Shown here piece by piece: positions 46,248 to 58,370 of a stretch of DNA of 64,000 nucleotides. The first letter of the stretch is position 1; every line of letters starts with the position of its first letter. The notes below the pieces were generated by a model. That model was not told the DNA's origin. It did no database searches and saw only the letters and a list, made by a program, of their open reading frames with translations. A program made the position numbers and the translations under genes. This stretch comes from Adiantum capillus-veneris (Eukaryota > Streptophyta > Polypodiopsida > Polypodiales > Pteridaceae), in contig CM043954.1 of NCBI GenBank assembly GCA_014529385.2, positions 96,799,247 through 96,863,246 on the forward strand. The letters are read 5' to 3'.

Positions 46248-49200
46248 ATGGCGAAGGAAGGGAAGCTCAAGATTGAGAAGTTCAACGGCAAAAACTACCA
46301 ACATTGGAAGATGCAGATTGAAGGCTATCTCTACCAGAAGGACCTCTATTTGCCACTAGGCGGTCTTGCAAAGAAGCCCGCAACGATGGCAGATGAAGCA
46401 TGGATTGTCCTTGATCGAAAGGCACTAGGAACAATCCGGTTAAGCTTAGCGTCAACGGTGGCCTTCAATGTTTCGGAGATGAAGACCACGGAGGACTTGA
46501 TGAAGTCACTTGACGACTTCTCAGCATCCAATAAGGTATTTCTTATGAAGCGCTTGTTCAATCCAAAGATGGCAGAGAATGGTTCAGTTGCAGAACACCT
46601 AAATGACTTTAACACAAACATAAGTCAACTTCGATCAGTGAAAATCAATTTCAATGATGAAGTGCGAGCTCTCCTTATACTATCATCTCTTACAGATAGT
46701 TGGGACAGCCTTGAAATGGCTGCAAGTAATTCTATTTTTGGCACAAATAGTCTTAAGTTTGATGATGTTGTGGGTGTTCTCCTAAGCGAGGAAATACGAA
46801 GGAGAAGCACAGGAGAATCATCAAGTGTTGCACTATCAGTAGAAACAAGAGGAAGGCCTAAGGAGAGGTTCAAAAACCAAAAGGGTCATGATCGCTCAAG
46901 GCTGAGCAAGTCACGCACAAAGTCAGTTCTTGGATGTCGGAACTGCGGCAAGAAGGGCCACGTCAAGAAGGATTGCTGGTCCAAGAAGAAGAAGGAGAAA
47001 GAGTCTCAAGACAACAAGCCAACATCGGAGGCCAATGTGGCAGGTAAAGTAGAGCAAGATGCTCTAATTCTCTCATTAGACAATGTGTCTAATTCCTGGA
47101 TAGTAGATTTCGGGGCTTCATTCCATGCGACACCACACAAGCAACATTTCCAAGACTACACCAAAGGTAATTTTGGGTATGTATACTTGGGAGATGATGA
47201 AGCTTGTGAGATTTTCAGCAAAGGTATAGTTTTTGTCAAAACTGCTAACGAAAATGAATGGAGGCTTAAAGATGTTAGGCATGTTCCTTCTCTTCGCAAA
47301 AATTTGATCTCTACAGGACAATTGGACGATGAAGGTCACAACATTGTATTCGGAAACAAACGGTGGAAGATCTCAAAGGGATCTTTGGTGGTTGCCAAAG
47401 GAGAAACGGTCGGTACACTTTACTTGTTTACTATTAGCACGCAACCTTCAGCTTGTGCAGCAACTATAGAAGTTGACAGTGCGGTGTGGCACTACCAGCT
47501 TGGGCATATGAGTGCCAAAGGAATGCAAATCCTTCAAACAAAGAATCTTCTACCAGGTTTGAAAGAAGTGGACTTGGAGTTCTGTGAAGATTGTGTTTAT
47601 GGTAAACAAAAGAGGGTGAAATTTCAAAAATCAGGAAATGAAAGAAAAAATAAAAAACTTGAGTTGGTTCATTCTGATGTTTGGGGTCCTGCAAGTACAC
47701 CATCGCTTGGTGGCTCATTGTACTATGTAACATTCATAGACGATGCGACTAGAAAAACATGGGTTTATATCATGAAGAATAAATCCGATGTATTTTCCAT
47801 ATTTCAAAGGTGGAAAGCCTTTGTGGAGAATGAAACAGGTACCAAGGTTAAATGCCTCAAATCCAAAAATGGAGGTGAATATTGCAGCCAAGCTTTTGAA
47901 AGCTTTTGTGCTAGCAATGGAATTCGGAGGCAAAGGACAACCCCAAGGACACCTCAACAAAATGGTATTTCGGAAAGGATGAACAGGACAATCATGGAGC
48001 GAGCACAAAGCATGCGGCTACATGCAGGCCTACCGCTTGAGCTTTGGGCGGAAGCTGTAAGTACGCCTGTGTACTTAATCAACCAGTCACCCTCCACGGC
48101 ATTGGATGGGGGAGTTCCAAAAAAGGCATGGACAGGTAAACCGGTGAATTATGCATTTCTCAAAGTGTTTGGGAGTGAGGCTTTCATGCACATAGATAGA
48201 AGCCTAAGATCAAAGCTAGATGCAAAGTCCAAAAAGTGTTTCTTCATTGGCTATGGAGAAGGTGACTTTGGGTATCGCCTATGGAATCCTGAAGATGGTA
48301 AAATCTTAAGGAGTAGGGATGTAATTTTTAACGAACAAAATATTTACAAAGATTACTTGGAAAGAAAACAAACAAAAGAAACAGGTGATGAGTACATGGA
48401 GCTTGAGGACGGTGAAGACTCAAGGACTGCAAACGGGAACAATGTGCAACAACGTCAACCAATTGAGGAGCCTCAATCTATTCCCCGAACAGCAAGTAGA
48501 CCTCCAGAAAGGTTTGTTCCTTCCTTCAACCATCTCTTGATCTCAAATTCTGGAGAGCCGGAATCATACGAAGAATCTATGCAACATGTATCCAAAGAAG
48601 AATGGACGAAGAGCATGCAAGTGGAGATGGACTCACTACATCGCAACCAAACATGGGATTTGGTTGAGTTGCCTACAGGTAAGCGGGCACTTCAAAACAA
48701 ATGGGTGTACAAGGTGAAGGAAGAAGAAGGTGGGAAGAAAAGGTACAAGTCTAGGCTTGTGGTAAAAGGTTTTTCTCAAAAGAAAGGTATTGACTTCAAT
48801 GAAATATTTTCTCCTGTTGTAAAAATGAACTCAATTAGGCTTGTCTTAAGCCTTGTGGCTGCTCATGATCTAAATCTCGAGCAAATGGATGTAAATACGG
48901 CATTCCCTCATGGTGACTTAGAGGAGGAAATCTACATGCCTCAACCAAAGGGGTATGAAGTAAAAGGTAAGGAGAAAATGGTTTGCAAATTAAAGAAGAG
49001 CTTGTATGGTTTAAAGCAAGCATCAAGACAATGGTACTTGAAGTTTGATCGATGGATGTTGGATCATGGATTCACAAGATGCAACTCGGATCACTGCGTC
49101 TACACGAAGAATTTGGGAGATGGGAAATTCATCATCCTAATGTTGTATGTTGATGGCATGTTGATTGCAAGTGCTAACATGCAGGACATCAAAGACCTAA

Positions 49201-50108
49201 AAGAGGAGCTGTCTAAATCTTTTTCAATGAAAGATTTAGGTGTTGCAAAGAGGATACTTGGTATGAAAATATCAAGGGACGGGATGAAGAAGATAATAAA
49301 GCTATCTCAAGAAGATTACATCAAGAAGGTACTAGAAAGGTTTGCAATGCAAAATGCAAAACCAGTTTCTACACCTTTGGCTGGTCACTTTAAACTAACG
49401 AAGGATATGTGTCCAAAGACACAAGAGGAGATAGCCTATATGTCTAAAGTTCCATATGCTGCAGCGGTAGGTTCTCTAATGTATTCTATGGTCTGGACAA
49501 GGCCAGACATTGCACATGCAGTGGGAGTTGTGAGTAGGTTCATGGACAACCCAGGTAAAGAGCATTGGCAAGCTGTGAAGTGGATACTTAGGTATCTAAA
49601 AGGGACAACAACAAATGCTTTGTATTTTGGAGGAACTGATATTTTTCTAGAAGGGTATGCTGATGCAGATATGGCAGGTGACAAAGATACTCGAAGGAGC
49701 ACTACTGGCTATGTGTTCACGGTTGGAGGCACAGCAGTAAGCTGGGCTTCAAAGCTGCAGAAAGTGGTTTCACTTTCTACCAGGGAAGCAGAGTATGTAG
49801 CAATGATGGAGGCAAGCAAAGAAACTCTGTGGCTTCACAGATTCTTAAAAGAGCTTGGATTCAAACAATACAATTGTGTCTTGTACAGTGATAGCCAAAG
49901 CGTTATCCATCTTGCGAAGAACTCAGCCTTTCATTCAAGGACAAAGCACATTGAGGTGAGATATCACTTCATACGCACTCTTCTGGAAGAGGGACAACTA
50001 AAGCTAGGAAAGGTGCATACAAGTGAAAATCCTGCAGACATGTTTGCAAAGGTGGTCAACAAGGAGAAGTTGAGCTTTTGCTCATCTTCAATCGGCATTC
50101 AAGGATAA
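46248..50108 (+). CDS. copia gag-pol polyprotein (Tnt1/Tork-like), catalytic residues altered
   Basis: I place the start at ATG 46248 because upstream in-frame codons lack an ATG; length 1,286 aa. Domains: gag (1-220), CCHC knuckle CRNCGKKGHVKKDC (230-243), protease (about 280-390), integrase HHCC (about 415-450) and core (470-600), RT (about 800-1040), RNase H (1100-1270). The frame is fully open, yet the protease motif reads VDFGAS instead of VDSGAS (residue 288), the second integrase Asp reads KSKNGGEY instead of RSDNGGEY (540), and RT reads YVDGM instead of YVDDM (970). Integrase Asp 477 and Glu 576 remain, as does RT Asp 881. RNase H has YADADMAGD where W is usual. It lies in an LTR element with a perfect target duplication, so it did insert; its present enzymes are probably inactive. 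Confidence 0.92.
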   Translation: MAKEGKLKIEKFNGKNYQHWKMQIEGYLYQKDLYLPLGGLAKKPATMADEAWIVLDRKALGTIRLSLASTVAFNVSEMKTTEDLMKSLDDFSASNKVFLMKRLFNPKMAENGSVAEHLNDFNTNISQLRSVKINFNDEVRALLILSSLTDSWDSLEMAASNSIFGTNSLKFDDVVGVLLSEEIRRRSTGESSSVALSVETRGRPKERFKNQKGHDRSRLSKSRTKSVLGCRNCGKKGHVKKDCWSKKKKEKESQDNKPTSEANVAGKVEQDALILSLDNVSNSWIVDFGASFHATPHKQHFQDYTKGNFGYVYLGDDEACEIFSKGIVFVKTANENEWRLKDVRHVPSLRKNLISTGQLDDEGHNIVFGNKRWKISKGSLVVAKGETVGTLYLFTISTQPSACAATIEVDSAVWHYQLGHMSAKGMQILQTKNLLPGLKEVDLEFCEDCVYGKQKRVKFQKSGNERKNKKLELVHSDVWGPASTPSLGGSLYYVTFIDDATRKTWVYIMKNKSDVFSIFQRWKAFVENETGTKVKCLKSKNGGEYCSQAFESFCASNGIRRQRTTPRTPQQNGISERMNRTIMERAQSMRLHAGLPLELWAEAVSTPVYLINQSPSTALDGGVPKKAWTGKPVNYAFLKVFGSEAFMHIDRSLRSKLDAKSKKCFFIGYGEGDFGYRLWNPEDGKILRSRDVIFNEQNIYKDYLERKQTKETGDEYMELEDGEDSRTANGNNVQQRQPIEEPQSIPRTASRPPERFVPSFNHLLISNSGEPESYEESMQHVSKEEWTKSMQVEMDSLHRNQTWDLVELPTGKRALQNKWVYKVKEEEGGKKRYKSRLVVKGFSQKKGIDFNEIFSPVVKMNSIRLVLSLVAAHDLNLEQMDVNTAFPHGDLEEEIYMPQPKGYEVKGKEKMVCKLKKSLYGLKQASRQWYLKFDRWMLDHGFTRCNSDHCVYTKNLGDGKFIILMLYVDGMLIASANMQDIKDLKEELSKSFSMKDLGVAKRILGMKISRDGMKKIIKLSQEDYIKKVLERFAMQNAKPVSTPLAGHFKLTKDMCPKTQEEIAYMSKVPYAAAVGSLMYSMVWTRPDIAHAVGVVSRFMDNPGKEHWQAVKWILRYLKGTTTNALYFGGTDIFLEGYADADMAGDKDTRRSTTGYVFTVGGTAVSWASKLQKVVSLSTREAEYVAMMEASKETLWLHRFLKELGFKQYNCVLYSDSQSVIHLAKNSAFHSRTKHIEVRYHFIRTLLEEGQLKLGKVHTSENPADMFAKVVNKEKLSFCSSSIGIQG

Positions 50109-50160
50109 GAAGCCAGGATGGAAAGCAGTCACACAGGTTTGGTTTTAAGATCAGTCTCCA

Positions 50161-50169
50161 AGTGGGAGA
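50161..50169 (+). promoter_or_regulatory. polypurine tract of copia element 1
   Basis: AGTGGGAGA just before the 3' LTR (50171), the expected plus-strand primer. Confidence 0.8.
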
Positions 50170-50170
50170 T

Positions 50171-50826
50171 TGTTAAGTATGGAGCCTAATTTACCTTGTA
50201 ATCTATTGTGGTAAAAGTGCACATTTGTAAGGCCCCCATTATGAGGAGAAGCCATCGTGCGTGAAGGAAAATCACTCGCCGAAAACCAAAATTTTCACAG
50301 CCAAACATCAGGGGCCTCGGGGGCGGAAGCCCCCGACACTTTTTTTTTCCTTCGTCGGAATATTCCTTTTTGCCGGAATATTATGGCCGGACGGCGGCCG
50401 AAAGTGATCGAAAAACAACCGGTTGGTTGGCCGGTGGTCGGAAGTCAATGGCCGGTGGTCGAAAGTCAATGGCCGGTGGCCGATGGCCGAATTCAAAAGC
50501 GGACTTGTCTTCTCAAGGGCGGCCACACATGGGCGGATTGAAGTGTCCGATTTGGACTTATCTACACAGGGGCGGCTACACATGGCTCCCTCTCATGATA
50601 GAGGGCAGCCCTTTTGGCCTATAAAAGGAGGCCATTTCTACACACATTTTATAGTGTGAATTTGATGCAACAAGGTGAGTGTGAGGTGGTGAGAATGAAG
50701 CAAGGCGGGAGCTCCATTAAGAGTATAATCCCTTTGTAAACTACTTCTTGTTTTGAAGTACTAAAGCCATTGAGTGGCTGCTTTCCCGTGGACGTAGCCC
50801 ACATTGGGTGAACCATGTATATCGTG

Positions 50827-50880
<54 letters not shown>

Positions 50881-50967
50881 ACTCTATAATCTCGTGTATG
50901 TAAATTTGTCTCTCTCCATTAAGTAATCTACTCAATTATCTATTTAGCTATGTCTTATTTCCTAACA
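50171..50967 (+). repeat. 3' LTR of copia element 1
   Basis: 797 bp. It differs from the 5' LTR by scattered substitutions, a shorter GGCCGG repeat region, and a (CT)n tract of about 48 bp (50831-50878) against about 100 bp. Confidence 0.95.
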
Positions 50968-51480
50968 CAATACACATACAAGGGTACTCCAATCTCTACT
51001 TACTTTTAGCCAAAAGTGATGACAGGGCATACATTAGAGAGGAGTCCCCCGGAGTGACTAACCAACACAATTAAGATCATATCAAGTGGCTCAATGTGTT
51101 AAGACAAAGTAAAATGGGTCAGAGGATCCTCATATGCTCATGTCTCACTATTCAAACAAGTTTTGAGAGCTAAACAAATTGTGGATTTCCATACACAATA
51201 TGAGGGATTTGGGTTGACATTGGAAGAAATAGCCTTGCCTTGGCTCCAACCATTGAACAGAGGAGATGATTTTCCCAAGATAGCACAACTCTGGCAAGAA
51301 TTCACGGAGTTCTCAAAAAGGGCGATCAAACACAACACGGTATCATAGATCTCCGCTTTCAAACAAAAAAAGAACAAAAAGGTGAAGGAAGCCTTGCTTC
51401 GCTTCTTCAAACAATACATAGAGAGAGATGTCCTATGGGAGAACTACCGTAAAAACAATAGCCATACTTGATAGCAGGGC
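50968..51480 (+). pseudogene. gypsy-like gag fragment
   Basis: Continues the frame broken by copia element 1 (TYKGTPISTYF) and then, with stops, carries LFKQVLRAKQIVDFHTQYEG, FGLTLEEIALPWLQPLNRGD and LWQEFTEFSKRAIKHNTVS. The first of these resembles the gag fragment near 1920-1965. After a TAG near 51348 comes a Lys-rich stretch (ALLRFFKQYIERDVLWENY). Confidence 0.55.
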
Positions 51481-51539
51481 TAGAATAGCCATTCCTACCA
51501 AAGGGAATTTGGGCAAAATGGGAAAGACCAGCCCTCAAA

Positions 51540-52060
51540 AAAATTACGCATGAAATTGAAATTAGTTGATGGGTATGTGGAGAGACCCTTGAGAATGTTG
51601 GAACAAGTTAATGTATCCTCATGTGGGATAGAATACGAACATACCTTTGTAATGGTAGATTTTGGAAAAGGAAAAATTTTGAAGCTATTTTGGGGAGACC
51701 CTTTATGGGTCAACTCAAAATGTCTTATCGAACATGGATAATGATGGGAAAGCCACCAATCACTGAGCTAGAGGACATGGTGTACCCAAGTTCTAAAAGG
51801 AATATTCCTAGCTTTGGAGTGGCAAAAGTCGTACTCAAGTTGAGTACTAGGGAGTATAAGGATACTTTCTACATAATTGACTCCCATCATATCAAAGAGA
51901 GTCTTATCTTGACAAAAAGGCGCTGGAAGGACATCTTCTTTCAACCACAAGGAAAAGATTCATCAACAACACCATCAGAAACCCCAAATCACCTCAAGTC
52001 CATGCAAAACAAGTGCAGCCAGCCATTGAAGAAAAAGGTAAAGCTAAGGTAAAATCTAAA
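51540..52060 (+). pseudogene. gypsy-like retropepsin fragment
   Basis: Two overlapping frames read LVDGYVERPLRMLEQVNVSS, EYEHTFVMVDFGK and then, one frame over, AILGRPFMGQLKMSYRTWIM. The ILGRPF block is the second half of Ty3-type aspartic protease domains. The catalytic DTG/DSG is not seen; the upstream part is too decayed. It ends in a basic tail (QPLKKKVKLR) at 52052. Confidence 0.5.
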
Positions 52061-53114
52061 GTATATCAACCTTGCAAGATGGCTTTATCTTCAACAAGCC
52101 TCCATCAAACTTCCCGTGAAGCCTCTACATAAAGAGTCAAACCATTGACAATGCAATGGAAACCCAAGAAAAAAGTTTATCATCCAAAGTTTCCATTGCA
52201 ACAAAGCCTCCAAAATAAGCCGAATAGAATCAACCAAGTATTGGTATCCAGAGAGCATATCAAAGTCAATGATCCAGTTTGGATATATCAAGCACATGTC
52301 CAACTTCAACAACCAAAGGTCATCAGGTGGGTAGCATCAAATGAGTCAATCACTTCTCAAGGATACTTCCGAGGAGACAGCAATGTTTGGGCCAAAAAGC
52401 CTAAAGTAACATCTTGGCTCTACTCACCTCAAGAAAGAATTTCTACAAGGAGCAAGCCAAGCCATCAACGAAAGACCAAAAACTCAAGAAAGAGTTTAAA
52501 AAACTCCAAAATGCATCAAAAGATACCTTCAGATAAGCAAGCAATGTAGAAAATTTGGGTACCAAAGTTGGACTTCAACCAAGCTACCCAACAAAGACAA
52601 GTGAAGCAGCAGGTGATTCTAGTCAAGCTACTTGAAGCACAAGGATTTTATGAAGGTAACACACAAATATGGTTACCAAAAATTGTAGCTCAACCTAGAA
52701 AATGAAGATCGATCAGTAAGCACAAGGCTCCACCCAAAGGCACATAATCAATAGGAAGAGCCAACAACTAATCACCACTAAGGGTGTGAAGACCTCTAGA
52801 TGGATACCTCGTCTTCAACTACAACATCAAGGCTTCTACAATTGAAATCAACTTGATTCTATAAATTTGATATGTCAAAAGTCAGTCAAAATTTGACTTG
52901 TACCAAATCTCTTAATTAATTTTATTAATCAATTATTCTTTTTAGCTAAAAATTAAAGAAATTTACAAAAAATTATTATTATATGGACAAAAATAAGCCA
53001 AAATTATTCCACGCACTCATTTAAATATACTCTCACTCTAGGAATCATGAAATTCTATCCATACAAATTATTTTTATGAGTGATAAGAGGTAAAACTAGA
53101 TAAAAGAAAAAATT
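52061..53114 (+). other. decayed linker sequence, then no recognisable feature
   Basis: A Lys/Ser/Gln-rich frame (52145-52549) and short WVPKLDF and IWLPKIV motifs (52555-52680) suggest inter-domain linker of the same LTR relic. From about 52720 to 53114 the sequence is AT-rich without features, ending at the AAATT target of copia element 2. Confidence 0.35.
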
Positions 53115-53435
53115 TGTTGAGATGTCGAGCTCTACATCTTGAGCTGGCATCCACTAAGGGTCTTGGCCGCTTACGACATTTACTCACTGGCGCGTTAGGT
53201 GACCGACACGGAGGATCTCTGCGAGTGATTCTACAGCTGGACTACACTTATAGTGCCAGCCTAGTACGCTTCTAGCGAGTTCACACTTAGTGACCGCATG
53301 TACATATGTGCTACTTTTCAGTTTTAGCACTTAGTCATTTTGTACTCTCTATTCTGTGAGAAGAAGAAGAAGCTTTCCATCTCTGTGTGCTTTGTGCTTG
53401 TCTTGTGTAGCTCTCTTGCATCCTCTTTCTTTACA
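53115..53435 (+). repeat. 5' LTR of copia element 2
   Basis: 321 bp, TG...CA. Starts with a dyad: GATGTCGAGCTCTACATC followed by TTGAGC. Confidence 0.95.
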
Positions 53436-53448
53436 TGGTATCAGAGCC
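53436..53448 (+). promoter_or_regulatory. primer binding site, initiator-Met tRNA
   Basis: TGGTATCAGAGCC directly abuts the LTR end. Confidence 0.95.
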
Positions 53449-53739
53449 TGGTGCAGGCAAGAGAGGCTAAGAGAGCAAGAGCATCACAATCCCTTTGTTC
53501 GCAATCCATGACCAGATGTTGAATAGGCCTGCGCAACAGAAAAAATTTTGGGGTACAAGTTTCTGAACAGGTCTCCAAAGTGCAGTACACAGAGATTTAC
53601 TGTACAAGTACAGTGGTTGTATGTACGCTTGATTGTGGACACTCATTGAGTGTAGAAAGCGTTACAGGTACCACGATAGCAGGCTCAGCAGATTTGCAGG
53701 TTTTTGCAGATTATAGCTATTTTGTCTTAGTGCTTCAAG

Positions 53740-56700
53740 ATGTCTGACGATTTCAGTCAGATTGTCACTGAGAAGCTTGAGAAAAATAACTACCCTGCAT
53801 GGAAGTTCAGAATAACAAATTTCCTAAAAGGAAAAGGTTATTGGGACTATGTAGAAGGAGATGATGAAAAGGAACCAGAGATTCTCGAGGCAAATGCTAT
53901 AGCAGAACAAAGGAAAGCTTTGAGGGACTGGCAACAAGGCCAGAGCAAAGTGATGTATTGGCTTTCTATGAGCATCACAGATGGCATGATGGGATATCTA
54001 CAGGATGCTGAAACCCCCTCCATTGCATGGAAAAACTTAGGCAGAGTATTCGAGGTGAACACCAAGGCCAGGAAGCTTCAACTAAAGTCGGAGCTAAATC
54101 AGGTTAAGAGGAACAACCTCTCAATCAATGATTATGCCTTGAAGATCAAGAGTATCATTGAGGCTCTTGGATCTATTAAAGTCTCAGTGGAAGACGATGA
54201 CATTGTCCGTGCATGCTTGGATGGTCTAGGAGATGAGTATGTACATTTCAGGTCTTCCATGAATACAAGAGACGACATCCCCGTGTTCCAAGATTTGATT
54301 TCTATGCTTATTCTTGAGGAGAAGAACCTTGACACATCTTCTTCTCATGGCAGAAATAATTCTGAATAGGCCTTCTATTCTAACTCCAACAGAGGTAGAG
54401 GTAGAGGTCGTGGTCGAGGCCCAAGGGGTTGCAGGAGCCAATTTCAAGAAGGTCAATCAAATCAAAACAATACAGGTGGCAGGGGAAACCAGTCTCAAGG
54501 CAGGGGGAATCAAAGAGGTCGTGGTGCAGGATCAAGCAGGCAGCAACATACTGCAGATCGCAGAGAATGTTGGACTTGTGGTGAAAGAGGTCACATGTCA
54601 CGTGACTGTCCAAAGGGAAAAGCAAGTGGAAAGAGAGAACAGGGCAACTCTGCATCAACTAGCAGAGATGCAGATGATAGCAAAAATGAGCGCATGTTTG
54701 TTATGCAGCATGTAATGAATACAATGACTGCAGAGAATTCCACCCAAGATGATGTTTGGTATGTGGATTCAGGTGCCTCTAATCACATGACATCTTATGG
54801 AGAGTGGTTTAGAGATATGCGCAAACCAGATGTGTCAGGCTATGTGCAGACAGGAGATGACACAGCTCACCCCATTGCTCATGTAGGGGACATACCTCTA
54901 AATACGAAGAGTGGGAAATCAAAGTACTTAGCAGATGTACTTCATGTCCCAAACATTACAAAGAATCTTGTTTCTGTTGGACAAATGGTTGAGCAGGGTT
55001 TGCAGGTTCGCTTCAATCCAAATGGTTATTATGTAGAAGATTCCCAGAATGGCTATAAGCTGATCACAGAGGGCAAATGTGTGGGCAGAATGTTTACGCT
55101 GAATGTAGACATGACTGAGGTAAAAGCTGCATTATTTGCACAGGGCACAGGTGTTGTGGCTGATGTTGACATTTGGCACAAACGCATTGGCCATGTCAAT
55201 GAGTAGAGATTGCACAGCATGCAATCAAAACAGATTGTAAAAGGTTTGCCCAAATTCAAGGTCGATGGTATGCATAAAGTGTGTGCAGCATGCCAGTTTG
55301 GAAAACAGTCAAAGGGCTCATTTCCACATGAGCGCAATGTATGTAAAAATCCACTTGAGGTGGTGCACACAGATGTTTGGGGTCCAACCGATACTGCAAG
55401 TATACATGGTTGCAGGTATTATGTCTCTTTCATTGATGACCATACAAGGAAAGTATGGGTCTACTTCATGCATAACAAAAGTGAAGTGTTTGGTCACTTT
55501 CAAGACTTCAAAGTCATGATTGAGAAAGAGACAGATATGCAAATCAAGACATTGAGGTCAGATGGAGGGGGAGAGTACTTCTCCAACAATTTTTCAGATT
55601 TTCTGCGAATGCATGGTATACGTAGGCAGTTTATATGCAGATATACTCCACAGCAGAATGGGGTCGCAGAAAGGAAAAACAGGCACATTGCAGAGGTTGC
55701 ACGTGCATTGATGAAACAGAAGAACATGCCTCATCATTTCTGGGTTGAAGCTGTAAATACAGCTGTGTACATTATGAACAGGACACCTACAGCTGCGGTG
55801 CATGATATAACACCTGAGGAAAAGTTTACAGGTACAAAGCCTAATTTGGCATACTTGAAAGTGTTTGGCTGCATAGCTTACGTGCATGTACCAGATGCGT
55901 TACGTAGGAAATTGGATCCTAAAGCAGAGAAATGTATTCTTGTGGCATATTCCCTTGAACAAAAGGGGTACAGGTGCTACAATCCTACTACACAAGAATT
56001 AAGAGTGAGCAGAGATGTAGTCTTTGATGAGATGAGCAGTTGGTACAGTAATGCACATGGCACTATTGGGGCTGATGTAAAAGATGATGTGGTTGTACAA
56101 AATGTGAGGCCACAGTAACAGGTTTTGAGTGAACAACAAGAGTCCTCTTCTCGTGGCTCTGTTGAGAAGCCATGGAATGGTAGACTACGTACGCAGGTTA
56201 CTCCACCAGCAGGTACAGGGAATGTATCACGAAAAGGAAAGGAAAAGGTTGATGAACCTCCCTTTATGGCTGATGCATCATCAGGGTTTTCACATGTAGA
56301 CATGGATTCAGATGGTTCTAAACAAAGTCTTGATGAGAAATTTGGAATTTCGGCTGTCAGGACACCTGGTGTAAGGAAAGTACAAGAAAATGCTAGAGGG
56401 CAAAGGAGTGACCCTGGACCGCGCAGATCTAACAGAGTCAGAAATCCAGTTCAGAAATTGACTTATGAGGGGTATTTAGCGCATCACCAAGCCTACATGG
56501 CTAAGGTGATACAGGATGTGGAGCCCACATGTTTTGAGGATGCAGTTGGAAATGTGCATTGGGATGATGCAATGAATGAAGAGATGGCTTCATTGGAAGC
56601 AAACGACACATGGGAGTTGGTGCCATTGCCAAGTGGCAAGAAAGCTATTGGCTGTAAATGGGTGTATAAAACCAAGCATAAGGCTGATGGTAACATTGAG

Positions 56701-58079
56701 AATCACAAGGCAAGGCTAGTCGCAAAGGGTTATGCACAGACGTATGGCATAGACTATGAGGAGACCTTTGCTCCAGTGGCAAAGATGACGACTGTGAGAG
56801 CTTTCATAGCAGTGGCTGCATCTAGAGGATGGATTATGCATCAAATGGATGTAAAGAATGCCTTCTTGAATGGTGAGTTGCAAGAGGAAGTGTATATGGA
56901 TCAGCCACCTAGTTATGTCGATCCAGGTTAACCAGATTATGTATGCAGACTTCTCAAAGCTTTGTATGGTTTGAAGCAGGGCTCTAGAGCATGGTATGAC
57001 AGGATTGCCAAGTATCTTGTCAGTATTGGGTTTAAGAGAGCTCATGTTGATCATTCACTCTATGTAAGTGAGAGTGATGTGGGGATTGTGGTCATTACCA
57101 TATATGTAGATGACCTTATTATTGTGGGTGACAATGCTATGGAGATTGACCATGTGAAGGGTCTTCTCAAACAGGAGTTTGAAATGAAAGATTTTGGCGA
57201 GTTGCGCTACTTTCTTGGCATTGAGGTGATCAGGACTCCAGAGGGTGACAGAGACAATATGCTTTGAACATGTTGTCAAAGTATGGTATGGCTGATTGTA
57301 AGCCAATTTCTATTCCCTTGGATGTGAATGCAAAGCTAAGTGCAGAGAAGGGTAATGTTGTTGAGGATGTCAATATGTACAGGAAAATTGTGGGTAGTCT
57401 AATCTACTTGACTATCACGAGGCCAGACTTGAGCTACACAGTAGGCTTGGAGAGTCAGTTCATGCAGCTTCCGAGGAAGCCACATTTGGATGGAGTACGA
57501 CGCACACTTTGGTATGTGCAAGGGACTCTTGACTACGCATTGTTCTATGCAGCAGATGTGCCATTAGCATTGTATGGGTATACAGATGCAGATTGGGCAG
57601 GTAGCATTGTTGATAGGAGATCTACGAGTGGCTTCATGTTCTCTTTTGGGAGTGCTGCTGTTACTTGGAGCAGCAAAAAGCAGCCTATGATTGCTTTATC
57701 GAGCACAGAGGCCGAGTACATAGGTGCAGCAATTGCGGCGTGCGAGGTAGCTTGGCTACGCACATTACTTGAGGACTTGGGAGTGCAGGTAGACCAGCAG
57801 ATTGTCATCCATTGTGACAACCTCAGCAGCATGCAGTTGGCTAGGAACCCAGTGTTCCATGCCAAGACCAAGCACATAGAGGTCCATTACCACTACGTTC
57901 AAGAGCGAGTGTTGGCGGGCGACATCGACTTGGTCTACGTCAGCACAAAGGATCAGATAGCGGATATCTTTACCAAGGCCCTTGGAGCTGAGAAGCTTCG
58001 ACTTTTTTGGACTATGCTTGGACTCTGCAACATGCAGAGCTCGAGGGGGAGTGTTGAGATGTCGAGCTCTACATCTTGA
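53740..58079 (+). pseudogene. copia gag-pol polyprotein, four in-frame stops and one frameshift
   Basis: ATG at 53740 starts gag (LEKNNYPAWKFRITNFLKGK). A Gly/Arg-rich stretch and CCHC knuckle CWTCGERGHMSRDC (about 54570) follow. Next come protease VWYVDSGASNHMT, integrase (HKRIGHVNE, HTDVWGPT, LRSDGGGEYF, PQQNGVAERKNRH), RT ([22 protein letters not shown]) and RNase H (GYTDADWAGS). All catalytic residues are conventional. One frame runs to about 57245 and is interrupted by TAG 54367, TAG 55204, TAA 56116 and TAA 56929. A small indel near 57245 shifts the RT end and RNase H to another frame (57264-58079). All four stops lie where Gln is plausible, as expected from C-to-T change in CAG or CAA. 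Confidence 0.92.
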
Positions 58080-58370
58080 GCTGGCATCCACTACGGGTCT
58101 TGGCCGCTTATGACATTTACTCACTGGCGCGTTAGGTGACCGACACGGAGGATCTCTGCCAGTGATTCTACAGTTGGACTACACTTATAGTGCCAGCCTA
58201 GTACGCTTCTAGCGAGTTCACTTAGTGATCGCATGTACATATGTGCTACTTTTCAGTTTTAGCACTTAGTCATTTTGTACTCTCTTTTCTGTGAGAAGAA
58301 GAAGAAGCTTTCCATCTCTGTGTGCTTTGTGCTTGTCTTGTGTTGCTCTCTTGCATCCTCTTTCTTTACA
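58052..58370 (+). repeat. 3' LTR of copia element 2
   Basis: 319 bp, preceded by the purine tract GAGGGGGAG (58043-58051). Confidence 0.95.

Larger units (their letters stand above)
53115..58370 (+). mobile_element. complete Ty1/copia element 2 (5,256 bp, TSD AAATT)
   Basis: LTRs of 321 and 319 bp begin TGTTGAGATGTCGAGCTC and end TTTCTTTACA. AAATT flanks both sides (53110-53114 and 58371-58375). A Met-tRNA primer site directly follows the 5' LTR. LTRs differ at only a few positions (for example ACTAAGGG and ACTACGGG), suggesting a fairly recent insertion, although the polyprotein has several stops. Confidence 0.95.
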
